NCBI RefSeq assembly: GCF_024199985.1
Contig: NZ_JANARS010000008.1
Location: 124,001-188,000, forward strand
Length of the DNA stretch: 64,000 nt
From: Nocardioides pinisoli
GTDB lineage: Bacteria > Actinomycetota > Actinomycetes > Propionibacteriales > Nocardioidaceae
Direction of reading: 5' to 3'
The translations under genes and the position numbers were made by a program. The number at the start of each line of letters is the position of its first letter. Positions within the stretch are counted from its first letter, which is position 1. This document shows positions 54,505 through 63,568 of this stretch, one piece after another. Below the pieces are notes generated by a model. The model was not told where the DNA came from. It searched no databases and saw only the letters and a program-made list of their open reading frames with translations.

Positions 54505-56514
54505 ATGACGTCGCACGAGGCCCCGGAAGCAGACATGCTCCCGGGGCTTCGTGCTGCCGTCGACGACGCCCGGGCCAAGGCGGCCGCCACCCGGCGCCGC
54601 AAGGCCGCGGCGTGGCAGCCCGCGGAGACCGACCCCGTCGCCCGGGTGCTGGTCGACATCGCGCTGGCCCACCTCGACCGCCCCTTCGACTACGCCGTGC
54701 CCACGGCGATGGCCGAGACGGCCGTCCCGGGCGCCCGGGTGAAGGTGCGCTTCGCCGGTCAGGACGTGGACGGCTACGTCGTCGAGCGCGCCGGCAGCAC
54801 CGACCACACCGGCACCCTCCAGCCGCTGCGGCGGGTGGTGAGCCCGGAGCCGGTCCTCGCACCCGAGATCGTCCGGCTCAGCGACACGCTCGCCCGCAGG
54901 TACGCCGGCGCCCGCTCCGACGTGCTGCGCCTGGCCGTGCCACCCCGCCACGCCGCCACGGAGAAGGTCGCGTCCCCGCCCGCACCCGACGCGCCCGCGG
55001 TCGAGGCGGCCCCATCCTGGTCCGCGGTCGAGCACGCCGACGCCTTCCTGCGCCACCTCGGCACCGGGCAGGCGCCCCGGGCCGTGTGGGCGGCAGCGCC
55101 GGGCGACGACTGGCCCGCGATGGTCGCCGAGGCCGTCGCGACGACGTACGCCGCCGGGCGGGGCGCGCTCGTCTGCGTCCCGGACCGGCGCGACGTCGCC
55201 CGCGTGGACGCGGCTCTCTCGCACCTGCTCGGGGAAGGGCACCACGTGTGCCTGACCGCTGACGGGGGACCGGCGGCGCGCTACCGCGACTTCCTGGCGG
55301 TCTCGCGCGGCGCGCGGCGGATCGTCGTCGGCACCCGCTCCGCCGCCTTCGCCCCGGTGCACGACCTCGGGCTCGTCGTCCTGTGGGACGACGGCGACGA
55401 CCTCCACGCCGAGCCCCGCGCCCCCTACCCGCACACCCGCGAGGTGCTCCTGCTGCGCGCCGAGCAGCAGGGCACCGCGGCGCTCCTCGGCGGCGTGGCC
55501 CGCACGCCGGAGGCCCAGCAGCTCGTCGCCACCGGCTGGGCACACGAGCTGGCGGTGCCGCGCGAGGTGCTGCGGCGCCGGGCCCGCGTCGAGGTCGTGC
55601 CGGCCGAGGACCGCTCCGTCGGCACGCGCGTCCCGCGCGCCGCCTACGACGCCATCCGCCGCGGTCTCACCAGCGGCCCGGTGCTCGTGCAGACCCCGCG
55701 CGCCGGCTATGCTGCCTCGCTGGCCTGCGACACGTGCCGCGCCCCCGCCCGGTGCGCCGTCTGCACCGGCCCCCTGGTCGTCGACGGTCCTGCCGTGCCC
55801 CCGCACTGCCGGTGGTGCGGCCACGTCGAGCCTGCGTGGGCCTGCTCCACCTGCGGCGGCCGCGGCCTGCGCGCCCCCGTCCGCGGAGAGGCCCGCACGG
55901 CGGAGGAGCTGGGCCGGATGTTCCCCGGAACGACGGTCCGCAGCTCCAGCGGCGACCGCGTCGTCGACCATGTCGGTGCGGCGGCCGACCTCGTCGTCGC
56001 CACCGTCGGCGCCGAGCCCGTCGCCGACGAGGGCTACGCGGCCGTCGTCGTGCTCGACACCTGGCTCAGCCTCGCCCGCGACGACCTGCGCGCCGCCGAG
56101 GAGGCCCTGCGCCGGTGGCTCAACGCGGCGGTGCTGGTGCGTCCCGGTGGTCACGTCGTGGCCGTCGGGGACCCGGCCCACCCCGCGCTGCAGGCCCTGG
56201 TGCGCTGGGACCCCGCCGGCTTCGCGCGGCGCGAGGCCCACGAGCGCTCGCAGGCGCACCTGCCGCCGGCCGCCCGGCTGGCGACGGTCACCGGCGACCT
56301 GGGCGCCCTCGACGACGTGCTGCACCTGCTCGACCTGCCCGACGGCGCCGAGGTGCTCGGCCCGGTCCCGGCGGACGACGAGCACCGGGTCCTGCTCCGG
56401 GTCCCGCGCGCGAGCGGCGAGGCGCTCTCCCGCTCGCTCGGCGACCTCCAGCGGGTCCGCTCGGCCCGCAAGCTCGACCCGGTCCGCATCCAGGTCGACC
56501 CGCTGACCATCTGA
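54505..56514 (+). CDS. priA: Primosomal protein N' (PriA-like), helicase motifs lost
   Basis: 669 aa. The N-terminal 3'-DNA-binding domain is present (VARVLVDIALAHLDRPFDYA, VPGARVKVRFAGQDVDGYVV), as are the eight zinc-ligand cysteines (CDTCRAPARCAVC, CRWCGHVEPAWACSTCGG). The Walker A P-loop is missing (WAAAPGDDWPAMVAEAVATT lies where it should be) and the DEAH box is replaced by LWDDGDD. Actinobacterial PriA proteins are known to lack helicase activity, so this is a probable replication-restart adaptor. CACAAT ends 6 nt before the ATG, suggesting a leaderless mRNA. Confidence 0.9.
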   Translation: MTSHEAPEADMLPGLRAAVDDARAKAAATRRRKAAAWQPAETDPVARVLVDIALAHLDRPFDYAVPTAMAETAVPGARVKVRFAGQDVDGYVVERAGSTDHTGTLQPLRRVVSPEPVLAPEIVRLSDTLARRYAGARSDVLRLAVPPRHAATEKVASPPAPDAPAVEAAPSWSAVEHADAFLRHLGTGQAPRAVWAAAPGDDWPAMVAEAVATTYAAGRGALVCVPDRRDVARVDAALSHLLGEGHHVCLTADGGPAARYRDFLAVSRGARRIVVGTRSAAFAPVHDLGLVVLWDDGDDLHAEPRAPYPHTREVLLLRAEQQGTAALLGGVARTPEAQQLVATGWAHELAVPREVLRRRARVEVVPAEDRSVGTRVPRAAYDAIRRGLTSGPVLVQTPRAGYAASLACDTCRAPARCAVCTGPLVVDGPAVPPHCRWCGHVEPAWACSTCGGRGLRAPVRGEARTAEELGRMFPGTTVRSSSGDRVVDHVGAAADLVVATVGAEPVADEGYAAVVVLDTWLSLARDDLRAAEEALRRWLNAAVLVRPGGHVVAVGDPAHPALQALVRWDPAGFARREAHERSQAHLPPAARLATVTGDLGALDDVLHLLDLPDGAEVLGPVPADDEHRVLLRVPRASGEALSRSLGDLQRVRSARKLDPVRIQVDPLTI

Positions 56515-56584
56515 CGACGAGGCCACCCATGCGCGCCGGTGCGGGCTGGTGGCGACCGGCCATGACGTCGCGTGGGCGCCTCCC

Positions 56585-56590
56585 TAGACT
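56585..56590 (+). promoter_or_regulatory. -10 box TAGACT of the def-fmt operon
   Basis: TAGACT gives a start near 56597 and a leader of about 40 nt containing the Shine-Dalgarno AAGGAG (56627-56632). Confidence 0.5.
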
Positions 56591-56636
56591 TGGCCACTGC
56601 TCGATCGTCCCCAGCCCAGCCGAGCGAAGGAGCTCC

Positions 56637-57182
56637 GTGGCCGTCCAGCCCATCCGTCTGTTCGGAGACCCCGTGCTGCGCCAGCGCGCGGTGGAGGTGG
56701 ACGACTTCGACCGCGAGCTCCGCCAGCTCGTCACCGACCTGACCGACACGATGCTCGCGGCGCCGGGCGCGGGACTCGCCGCCCCGCAGATCGGGGTGGG
56801 CCTGCGGGTCTTCACCTGGAACGTGCACGGCGAGGTCGGTCACCTGGTCAACCCCTCGCTGGAGCTCTCCGACGAGACGCAGGACGGCGCCGAGGGCTGC
56901 CTGTCGCTGCCCGAGCTCACCTACGACTGCCTGCGCGCGCTGTCGGTCGTCGCCACCGGCTTCGACATGCACGGCGAGCCACAGCGGATCGAGGCCTCAG
57001 AGCTGCTCGCCCGCGCCATGCAGCACGAGACCGACCACCTCGACGGGATCCTCTTCATCGACAAGCTCGACACGGTCGCGCGCAAGGCGGCGATGAAGGA
57101 GATCCGCGAGTCCGACTGGTTCGGCCTGGAGCGGCCGACGGTCAGGTTCAGCCCCCACCCGACGAACGGATTCGCCCGATGA
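56637..57182 (+). CDS. def: Peptide deformylase
   Basis: 181 aa from GTG 56637 (AAGGAG 4 nt upstream); the frame continues far upstream as a shadow of priA. The three PDF motifs are intact: [18 protein letters not shown] with the metal Cys, and QHETDHLDG with the metal His residues and catalytic Glu. Removes the formyl group from new proteins. Forms an operon with fmt, whose product works at the opposite end of the formyl cycle. Confidence 0.97.
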   Translation: MAVQPIRLFGDPVLRQRAVEVDDFDRELRQLVTDLTDTMLAAPGAGLAAPQIGVGLRVFTWNVHGEVGHLVNPSLELSDETQDGAEGCLSLPELTYDCLRALSVVATGFDMHGEPQRIEASELLARAMQHETDHLDGILFIDKLDTVARKAAMKEIRESDWFGLERPTVRFSPHPTNGFAR

Positions 57183-57195
57183 AGGTCACCAGCTG

Positions 57196-58137
57196 ATGCG
57201 CGTCGTCTTCGCCGGCACCCCGGAGGTCGCCGTGCCCGCCCTCGACGCGATCGCCGCCAGCCGGCACGAGCTCGTCGGCGTCGTCACCCGACCCGACGCT
57301 CCGAGCGGCCGCGGCCGCAGGCTGGTCGCCAGCCCGGTCGCGCAGCGGGCCGAGGAGCTCGGCGTACCCGTGCTCAAGCCCGAGCACCCTCGCGACCCCG
57401 ACTTCCAGGAGGCGCTCGCCGCCCTGCGTCCCGACGCGTGCCCGGTCGTGGCCTACGGCGCCCTGCTGCCGCAGTCGGCGCTCGACCTCGTGCCGCACGG
57501 CTGGATCAACCTGCACTTCTCCGTCCTTCCGTCCTGGCGCGGCGCCGCCCCGGTGCAGCACTCGCTGTGGGCCGGCGACGAGGTCACCGGCGCGACGACC
57601 TTCCGCATCGTCAAGGCGCTCGACGCCGGACCGGTCTTCGGCGTGATGACCGAGACGATCCGCCCGACCGACACCGCCGGCGACCTCCTCGCGCGCCTGG
57701 CCGAGGGCGGCGCGGGCCTGCTGGTGCAGACCCTCGACGGGATCGAGGACGGCACGCTCGAGGCCCGGGAGCAGCCCGAGGACGGGGTGTCCTTCGCCCC
57801 CAAGATCCTCGTCGAGGACGCCCGGATCGACTGGACCCACCCGGCGGTCGCCATCGACCGGCAGGTGCGCGCCTGCGACCCGGCCCCCGGCGCCTGGAGC
57901 ACCTTCGAGGGCCAGCGCATCAAGATCGGACCGGTGCGCCCCGTCGACCGCGAGCCGCTCGAGCCCGGCGTCCTCGAGGTCACCAAGAACGCCGTCCTCG
58001 TCGGCACCGGCACCGCGCCCGTGGAGCTGGGCCAGGTCAAGCCGTTCGGCAAGAAGCAGATGGCAGCCGCCGACTGGGCGCGCGGCGTACGCCTGGAGTC
58101 GGGCGTGCGCCTCGGTGAGCAGGACGCCACGTCGTGA
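57196..58137 (+). CDS. fmt: Methionyl-tRNA formyltransferase
   Basis: 313 aa, ATG 13 nt after def. Formylates initiator Met-tRNA. Formyl-folate site [20 protein letters not shown] with the catalytic Asn/His, [20 protein letters not shown] and [21 protein letters not shown]-terminal tRNA-binding domain from about residue 205. Overlaps the next gene by 4 nt. Confidence 0.97.
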   Translation: MRVVFAGTPEVAVPALDAIAASRHELVGVVTRPDAPSGRGRRLVASPVAQRAEELGVPVLKPEHPRDPDFQEALAALRPDACPVVAYGALLPQSALDLVPHGWINLHFSVLPSWRGAAPVQHSLWAGDEVTGATTFRIVKALDAGPVFGVMTETIRPTDTAGDLLARLAEGGAGLLVQTLDGIEDGTLEAREQPEDGVSFAPKILVEDARIDWTHPAVAIDRQVRACDPAPGAWSTFEGQRIKIGPVRPVDREPLEPGVLEVTKNAVLVGTGTAPVELGQVKPFGKKQMAAADWARGVRLESGVRLGEQDATS

Positions 58138-58547
58138 GCGTGCCGGCGCGTCCGGAGGACGTCGACGAGATCTGCGGCAGCCTGCCGGAGACCGAGCTCG
58201 GCGTCTCGTGGGGCGACCGGCCCACGTGGAAGGTCCCGCGCGGCGACAAGGGCAAGGGCTTCGTGCTCTACCGCGCGCCGCACCGTTCGGCGGTCGACCC
58301 CGCGACGGGGGAGATGTACGACGACCTGGTCGTGATCACGACCCCGACCGAGGTGGAGAAGCACGCGCTGGTCGACGACGAGTCCACGCCGTTCTTCACC
58401 ATCGACCACTTCAAGGGCTACAGCGCCGTGCTCGTGCAGCAGTCCCGGCTCGGCGAGATCGGCCGCGATGAGCTCGAGGAGATCATCACCGACGCCTGGG
58501 CGGCCAAGGCGCCGAAGCGGCTCGTGCGGGAGCACCTCGGTGAGTGA
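58134..58547 (+). CDS. MmcQ/YjbR family protein
   Basis: 137 aa, GTG overlapping fmt. Pattern of the MmcQ/YjbR (CyaY-like fold) family: [29 protein letters not shown] and [20 protein letters not shown] at the C-terminus. Such proteins are thought to bind DNA, but their role is not established. Sitting co-translated between fmt and rsmB, it may simply hitch-hike on a translation operon. Confidence 0.88.
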   Translation: MSVPARPEDVDEICGSLPETELGVSWGDRPTWKVPRGDKGKGFVLYRAPHRSAVDPATGEMYDDLVVITTPTEVEKHALVDDESTPFFTIDHFKGYSAVLVQQSRLGEIGRDELEEIITDAWAAKAPKRLVREHLGE

Positions 58548-59865
58548 CCGCCGCCGCCCCGTCGACAAGGCCCGCCGCGCGGCGCTCGACGTGCTCACTG
58601 CCGTGCGCACCGACGACGCCTACGCCAACCTCGTGCTGCCGCAGGTGCTGCGCAAGCACGGGCTCCAGGGCCGCGACGCCGCGCTCGCGACCGAGCTGGC
58701 GTCTGGCGCCATCCGCATGCACGGCCTCTACGACGCCGTGATCGACGCCTGCCTGACCAAGCCGCGGCTCCAGCCCGAGGTGCGCGACGTGCTGCGCCTC
58801 GGCACCCACCAGCTGCTGTCCATGCGCGTCCCCGACCACGCGGCCATCTCGACCAGCGTGGACCTCGTCCGTGCCACGGTCGGCCACGGGCCGGCCGGGC
58901 TGGTCAACGCGGTGCTGCGCGCCGTCAGCCGTCGTGACCTCGCCGCCTGGGCCAGCGAGGTGGCCCCGGACCGGCAGGACGCCCCGCACGCCCACCTCGC
59001 CGTCGCCCGCTCCCACCCGCGCTGGGTCGTCGAGGCGCTCGGCGAGGCACTGACCGCACGCGTGGGCTCCGACGACGAGCTCGACGCGCTGCTGGAGGCC
59101 GACAACGCCCCGCCCCGGGTGACGCTGGTCGCCCGGCCCGGGATGGCGACGGTCGAGGAGCTCGAGGCCTCGGGCGGCACCCGCACCGGCCGGTCGCCGT
59201 ACGCCGTCACGCTCGCGGGCGGCGACCCCGCCGCAGTCCCCGCGGTCGCGGAGGGACGCGCCGGCGTGCAGGACGAGGGCTCCCAGCTCGTGGCCCTCGC
59301 GCTCGCGGAGGCCACGGTGGCCGGACGGGACGAGCGGTGGCTCGACCTGTGTGCCGGCCCCGGCGGCAAGGCGGCCCTGCTGGCCGCGATCGCCGCCCAG
59401 CGCGGAGCCGTGCTGGTCGCCAACGAGCGGCAGCCGCACCGCGCCGCGCTCGTCGCCTCCGCGCTGCGTGCCGCGCCGGACGGCGCGGCCCACGTGCTCG
59501 CGGGCGACGGGATGCGCCCCGCCTGGGTGCCGGGCACCTTCGACCGGGTGCTGGTCGACGCGCCGTGCTCGGGCCTCGGTGCGCTCCGTCGGCGTCCCGA
59601 GTCGCGCTGGCGGCGTACGCCGGGAGACGTCGAGGAGCTCGTCGCCATCCAGCAGGTGCTGCTCGACGCCGCGCTGGAGTCGGTGCGACCGGGCGGGGTC
59701 GTGGTCTACGCGACCTGCTCGCCCGTGGTCGCGGAGACGAGCGACGTCGTCGAGGCGGTGCTGGGCCGCCGCGGCGACACCGACGAGGTCGACCGGTTCC
59801 AGCTGTGGCCGCACCGCGACGGCACCGACGCGATGTTCGCGGCCACCCTGCGGCGACGGGCCTGA
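58540..59865 (+). CDS. rsmB: 16S rRNA m5C methyltransferase RsmB (NusB-domain type)
   Basis: 441 aa from GTG 58540, overlapping the MmcQ-like stop by 8 nt. N-terminal NusB-like RNA-binding domain (KARRAALDVLTAVRTDDAYA, HQLLSMRVPDHAAISTSVDL). C-terminal SAM domain: LDLCAGPGGKAALLAAIAAQ, VDAPCSGLGALRRRPESRW with the releasing Cys, and VVYATCSPVVAET with the nucleophile Cys. Methylates cytosine 967-type positions of 16S rRNA. Converges on the AAA ATPase gene. Confidence 0.96.
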   Translation: MSDRRRPVDKARRAALDVLTAVRTDDAYANLVLPQVLRKHGLQGRDAALATELASGAIRMHGLYDAVIDACLTKPRLQPEVRDVLRLGTHQLLSMRVPDHAAISTSVDLVRATVGHGPAGLVNAVLRAVSRRDLAAWASEVAPDRQDAPHAHLAVARSHPRWVVEALGEALTARVGSDDELDALLEADNAPPRVTLVARPGMATVEELEASGGTRTGRSPYAVTLAGGDPAAVPAVAEGRAGVQDEGSQLVALALAEATVAGRDERWLDLCAGPGGKAALLAAIAAQRGAVLVANERQPHRAALVASALRAAPDGAAHVLAGDGMRPAWVPGTFDRVLVDAPCSGLGALRRRPESRWRRTPGDVEELVAIQQVLLDAALESVRPGGVVVYATCSPVVAETSDVVEAVLGRRGDTDEVDRFQLWPHRDGTDAMFAATLRRRA

Positions 59866-59870
59866 CCCGG

Positions 59871-59907
59871 CCGTCCCCAGTCGTCCCCGGTCGTCCTCAG
59901 TCGTCCT
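59871..59907. repeat. 10-bp tandem repeat at the end of the AAA ATPase gene
   Basis: Units CCGTCCCCAG, TCGTCCCCGG, TCGTCCTCAG and TCGTCCTG follow one another. They include the stop codon and last codons of the minus-strand ATPase, in the 31-bp convergent gap after rsmB. Confidence 0.7.
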
Positions 59908-60646
59908 GCAGGTGGCGCAGGTAGGCCCACGGCTCGGCGAGGTAGCGGCGCCAGTGGTCGACGACCTCGAGGTCGTCCCACGCCGACTCGCGCAGGCCCC
60001 ACGGCCCGGCCTCCAGGATCCTCGCGCCCGGCATGGCGGCGAGCACGGGGGAGTGGGTGGCGCAGAGGACCTGTCCGCCGCGAGCCACCACCCGCTGCAG
60101 CGTCGCGACGAGGCCCAGGGTCGAGGAGAACGACAGGGCGGCCTCCGGCTCGTCGAGGCAGAAGAAGCCCCGCCCCGTGAACCGCGACTCGAGCACCGCG
60201 AGGAACGACTCCCCGTGGCTCATCTCGTGGAAGGCGACGTCAGCGTCGCCGGTGGTCCTGGGGTGGTCCTCGATGTAGGAGTACCAGCCGTGCATCGTCT
60301 CGGCGCGCAGGAAGAACCCCCACTTGCTGGCCCCGGGGCCCCGGACGAGCTGGAGGGCGTCGCTCAGCGGCGACTCGGTGGCCCGGGTGGAGTGCCGGCT
60401 GTGGGTGCTGCCGCCCTCGGGCGAGAGCCCGAAGGCGACGGCGACGGCCTCGACCAGCGTGGACTTGCCGGACCCGTTCTCGCCGACGAGGAAGGTGACC
60501 CCGGGGGCGAGGTCCAGACCGTCGCGCAGCACCTGGGCGACCGCCGGGACGGACGCGGGGTAGCTGCCCGGCTGCAGCACGTGGTCGGCCCGCGCCTCGA
60601 CCCGACGCACGGGGTGGCGGGCGACGTCGGGACCCCGCAACGGCAT
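59897..60646 (-). CDS. AAA family ATPase (small, RecF/ABC-like)
   Basis: 249 aa. ATG 60646 is chosen because TAGGTT on the minus strand ends 7 nt upstream, giving a leaderless start; GTG 60655 is possible. Walker A FLVGENGSGKSTLVEAVAVA, ABC-like signature MSHGESFLAVLE, Walker B GFFCLDEPEAALSF and H-loop VLCATHSPVLAAMPGARILE. This is the short OLD/RecN-like ATPase type usually annotated only as an AAA family ATPase. No partner gene is beside it, so the role is unknown. Confidence 0.9.
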   Translation of the reverse strand: MPLRGPDVARHPVRRVEARADHVLQPGSYPASVPAVAQVLRDGLDLAPGVTFLVGENGSGKSTLVEAVAVAFGLSPEGGSTHSRHSTRATESPLSDALQLVRGPGASKWGFFLRAETMHGWYSYIEDHPRTTGDADVAFHEMSHGESFLAVLESRFTGRGFFCLDEPEAALSFSSTLGLVATLQRVVARGGQVLCATHSPVLAAMPGARILEAGPWGLRESAWDDLEVVDHWRRYLAEPWAYLRHLQDD

Positions 60647-60653
60647 GCCACCC

Positions 60654-60659
60654 AACCTA
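60654..60659 (-). promoter_or_regulatory. -10 box TAGGTT, leaderless start at 60646
   Basis: Minus-strand TAGGTT ends 7 nt before ATG 60646 and leaves no room for the longer GTG start at 60655. Confidence 0.55.
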
Positions 60660-60833
60660 GCCGTCCCCGCGGACAGCCCGGACGCGACGCCGAGGCCGGT
60701 GGCTCACCCGCACGGGGCCACCAATTGGGGTGACTTCCACGCGTGGATGGTTCCCATCCCTTGCCGTGACCAGCATGATGGAGGCAGCTCGGCGCACCGG
60801 AGGGGTGTGCCGTGTCACGGGGAGCAGGAACTC

Positions 60834-61943
60834 ATGCACGTGCGCAGCATCATGACGGCCGTGGCCGCCACGACCTTGACGATGACCTTGGGGACGACCC
60901 TGGTCACCGGTCCCGCGCACGCCGCGGGGGGCACGCGGACCCTGTCGGGTCCGGCGACGGGCGACCCCGACGCCTACCTCACCTACGTCGGCTGTGCCGA
61001 CCTGCTGGCTCCGGCCGCTGCTCCCGCCTCCCGGATCAACCTCGGCCCCTACACCGCGCCGCTCGGACGCCGGTCCCTCGGACTGGTCCCGTCGGGCGCC
61101 GGCAGCGCAGCCGGCCCCTACACGGCCTTCGGCTCGCTCGCCGGCCTCGACGCCTCCGTCGCGGTCGCCGCCACGGGCGGCAGCTCCGGTGTCTCGTGGG
61201 TCATGGCCGTGACCCGGACGAGCCCGCCCGGCACCGCCTGGCGCGGTCGGGCGGCCGTGTCGGCCCCGGCCGGCTCCTGGACGACGGTCTCCTCCGCCGC
61301 ACTCGCCTACGACTGGTCACTCGTCGACCTCGCGTCCGGTACCACCGTCGACCGGGTCGGCTCGGCCACGCCGGCGCAGTTCGCCGCCGATCACGGCGAC
61401 GGCACCGGCTTCGCCGTCACCGGCTTCGGCTGCGACGGCAAGGCCTTCAACCTCGACGCCGTGCGCGCCTCGGGCTCGACCTTCGACTTCGAGGGCGTCG
61501 CGCTGACGACCAGCGTCGCGGCCGGCCGGCAGCAGGCCGAGCCGGGGCAGGACGTGGAGCTCACCGGTCGGGTCACCGACGCGTCCGGCCGGGTGACCGG
61601 CGACCCGCTCGTGCTCGAGTCGCGGGCGCCCGGTGGGCAGTGGAGCCCTGTCGGCAAGCCGGTCCTCGCGGGACGCGACGGCGTGGCGCGTGCCGTCGTA
61701 CCCGTCACGGAGACCACCGAGTTCCGCTGGCACCGCCCCGAGAGCCAGTACGCCGACGAGGGCTGGTCAGACTCCGTGACGGTGACGGTCGAGAAGCCGC
61801 AGGAGCCCCCGGCGCAGCAGCCCGACCAGCCCGGCCAGCCAGGCGAGCCCGGCCAGCAGGACCAGCAGGACCAGCAGGACCAGCAGGACCAGCAGGACCA
61901 GCAGCCCGACCAGCAGCCGTCCGAGGCCCCGACGCCGCAGTGA
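60834..61943 (+). CDS. Secreted protein with Gln/Asp repeat tail
   Basis: 369 aa from ATG 60834 (GGAGCAGGAA upstream). A signal peptide (about 30 aa, IMTAVAATTLTMTLGTTLVT, cleavage after AHA) is followed by a beta-rich domain (YLTYVGCADLLAPAAAPASR) and an Ig-like/bacterial surface domain from about residue 220 (GQDVELTGRVTDASGRVTGD, TTEFRWHRPESQYADEGWSD). The C-terminal ~55 residues are low-complexity, Pro/Gln/Asp-rich with QQDQQDQQD repeats. No sortase motif or membrane anchor is seen. Probably exported and possibly wall-associated. Family not recognised. Confidence 0.82.
   Translation: MHVRSIMTAVAATTLTMTLGTTLVTGPAHAAGGTRTLSGPATGDPDAYLTYVGCADLLAPAAAPASRINLGPYTAPLGRRSLGLVPSGAGSAAGPYTAFGSLAGLDASVAVAATGGSSGVSWVMAVTRTSPPGTAWRGRAAVSAPAGSWTTVSSAALAYDWSLVDLASGTTVDRVGSATPAQFAADHGDGTGFAVTGFGCDGKAFNLDAVRASGSTFDFEGVALTTSVAAGRQQAEPGQDVELTGRVTDASGRVTGDPLVLESRAPGGQWSPVGKPVLAGRDGVARAVVPVTETTEFRWHRPESQYADEGWSDSVTVTVEKPQEPPAQQPDQPGQPGEPGQQDQQDQQDQQDQQDQQPDQQPSEAPTPQ
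61853..61904 (+). repeat. 9-bp tandem repeat CCAGCAGGA
   Basis: Five exact copies plus a partial sixth encode the QQD tail of the secreted protein. The period keeps the frame, so copy-number changes alter only tail length. Confidence 0.9.
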
Positions 61944-61969
61944 CGGCAGGCGCTGTCGTCGCCCGCGGC

Positions 61970-61975
61970 TAGGCT
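61970..61975 (+). promoter_or_regulatory. -10 box TAGGCT, leaderless start at 61982
   Basis: TAGGCT ends 6 nt before ATG 61982; no Shine-Dalgarno. Confidence 0.6.
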
Positions 61976-61981
61976 CCCGAC

Positions 61982-62965
61982 ATGGCGTCGCCGTTCATCG
62001 AGCTCGAGGTCGACGACCGCGTCGTCAAGGTCACCAACCCCGACCGCGTCTACTTCCCGCCCTCCGAGGCGTCGCCGAGCGGCGCGACCAAGCTCGACCT
62101 CGTGCACTACTACCTGGCCGTGGGCGACGGGATCGTCAACGCGCTCTTCGAGCGTCCCTGCATGCTGCACCGGTTCCCCAAGGGCCTGGCCGGCGACAAG
62201 GTGCACCAGAAGCGGCTCCCGGCCGGCGCTCCCGACTGGGTCGAGACCGTCCAGCTGTTCTTCCCGCGCTGGAAGCGCACCGCCGACGAGCTGTGCGTGA
62301 CCGAGCTCGCCAGCGTGATCTGGGCGGTGCAGATGTCCACGGTCGAGTTCCACCCGTGGAACAGCCGCCGCCCTGACACCGAGAAGCCCGACGAGTGGCG
62401 CATCGACCTCGACCCGGGCCCGGAGTGTGACTGGGCCACCGTGCAGCGGGTGGCCCACGTCGCGCACGAGGTGCTCGACGAGCTCGGCGCGGTCGGCTTC
62501 CCCAAGACCAGCGGCGGGTCGGGCATGCACGTCTACGTGCGGATCCCGCCCGACCACGGCTTCCAGGACGTACGCCGCGGCGCGCTGGCGTTCGCGCGGG
62601 AGGTCGAGCGACGGGCCGGGGGAGACGTCACCACGGCGTGGTGGCGCAAGGACCGCGACCCCGCGCAGCTCTTCGTCGACTACAACCAGAACGCCCGCGA
62701 CCACACCATCGCCGCGGCCTACTCGGTCCGCGGCGTGCCGGAGGCGCGCGTGTCCGCGCCGATCCGGTGGGACGAGGTCGACGACTGCGTGCCCGACGAC
62801 TTCACCATCTTCACGATGCCCGAGCGCTTCGCCGCGATCGGCGACCTGCACGCCGACATCGACGACCACCCCTTCGACATCGCGCCGCTGCTGGAGTGGG
62901 CGGCACGCGACGAGGCCGAGGGCGTCGAGGCACCCCCGGAGCCGGAGGAGGCCGACCAGCCCTGA
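61982..62965 (+). CDS. Stand-alone LigD-type DNA polymerase/primase domain
   Basis: 327 aa. An archaeo-eukaryotic-primase-like polymerase as found in the LigD NHEJ proteins, without ligase or nuclease domains. Motifs: VTNPDRVYFP at the start, catalytic DxD in EWRIDLDPGPECDWATVQ, KTSGGSGMHVYVRI with the active-site His, and LFVDYNQNARDHTIAAAYSV. Ends with an acidic tail (EPEEADQP). No ku or ligase gene is adjacent in the window. It probably fills gaps or inserts ribonucleotides during end joining. Confidence 0.93.
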   Translation: MASPFIELEVDDRVVKVTNPDRVYFPPSEASPSGATKLDLVHYYLAVGDGIVNALFERPCMLHRFPKGLAGDKVHQKRLPAGAPDWVETVQLFFPRWKRTADELCVTELASVIWAVQMSTVEFHPWNSRRPDTEKPDEWRIDLDPGPECDWATVQRVAHVAHEVLDELGAVGFPKTSGGSGMHVYVRIPPDHGFQDVRRGALAFAREVERRAGGDVTTAWWRKDRDPAQLFVDYNQNARDHTIAAAYSVRGVPEARVSAPIRWDEVDDCVPDDFTIFTMPERFAAIGDLHADIDDHPFDIAPLLEWAARDEAEGVEAPPEPEEADQP

Positions 62966-62969
62966 CGGG

Positions 62970-63464
62970 CTAGCGGGACGAGGTGTCGGCCGCGGCCCGC
63001 ACCCGGTCGTCGAGGAGCGCCAGCGCGGCCGCCGCGAGGACCCCGTCCGCGCACAGCGTCGGTGCGGCCAGGAGGAAGACCTCCCGGTCGCACCACTCCA
63101 CCCGGTCGACGCCGGGATGCCCGGCCAGCGCTGTGTCGAGGTCGACCTCGGCGCCGTCGTCCGTGTCGTCGTAGTGGGCCCGCGCGTCGTCGTAGACGCC
63201 GAGGCTCCACGTCAGGTCCGCCGGCGCGTCGGGGACCTGCTCGTCGTCGCGAGCAGGCTGCACCGAGAGCCCGCCCGGGTGCAGCAGGTCGGCGACGGTG
63301 ACGGCCTCCGGCTCGATGCCGACGTCCTCGGCGAGCGCGGTCGAGAAGGGCACGACCGTGCCCATCAGCTCGTCGTCGAGGTGTCGGGTGCAGGCGCAAC
63401 CGGGGCGCTGCGGTGGCTGCCAGGTGGTGGCCGGAACGGGCTTGCGGCGGGAGAAGAGACCCAT
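62970..63464 (-). CDS. Hypothetical protein
   Basis: 164 aa. Begins MGLFSRRKPVPATTWQPPQR and carries CACTRHLDDELMGTVV, with a Cys-x-Cys pair, then an acidic middle (DDTDDGAEVDLDTALAGHPG) and an Ala-rich C-terminal helix. GAGGAT ends 6 nt before the ATG on the minus strand, suggesting a leaderless mRNA. No signal peptide or membrane helix. Family not recognised; codon bias indicates a real gene. Confidence 0.75.
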   Translation of the reverse strand: MGLFSRRKPVPATTWQPPQRPGCACTRHLDDELMGTVVPFSTALAEDVGIEPEAVTVADLLHPGGLSVQPARDDEQVPDAPADLTWSLGVYDDARAHYDDTDDGAEVDLDTALAGHPGVDRVEWCDREVFLLAAPTLCADGVLAAAALALLDDRVRAAADTSSR

Positions 63465-63556
63465 GTCCCGATCCTCGCCCGCGCGATCGGCGCCTGTCAG
63501 GTGAACGACACAGCCGGCGCACAGGTCGTCCTCATCGTCCTCTCACCCTCGCGGCC

Positions 63557-63562
63557 TAGCGT
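63557..63562 (+). promoter_or_regulatory. -10 box TAGCGT, leaderless start at 63569
   Basis: TAGCGT ends 6 nt before ATG 63569. Confidence 0.6.
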
Positions 63563-63568
63563 CGAGGC

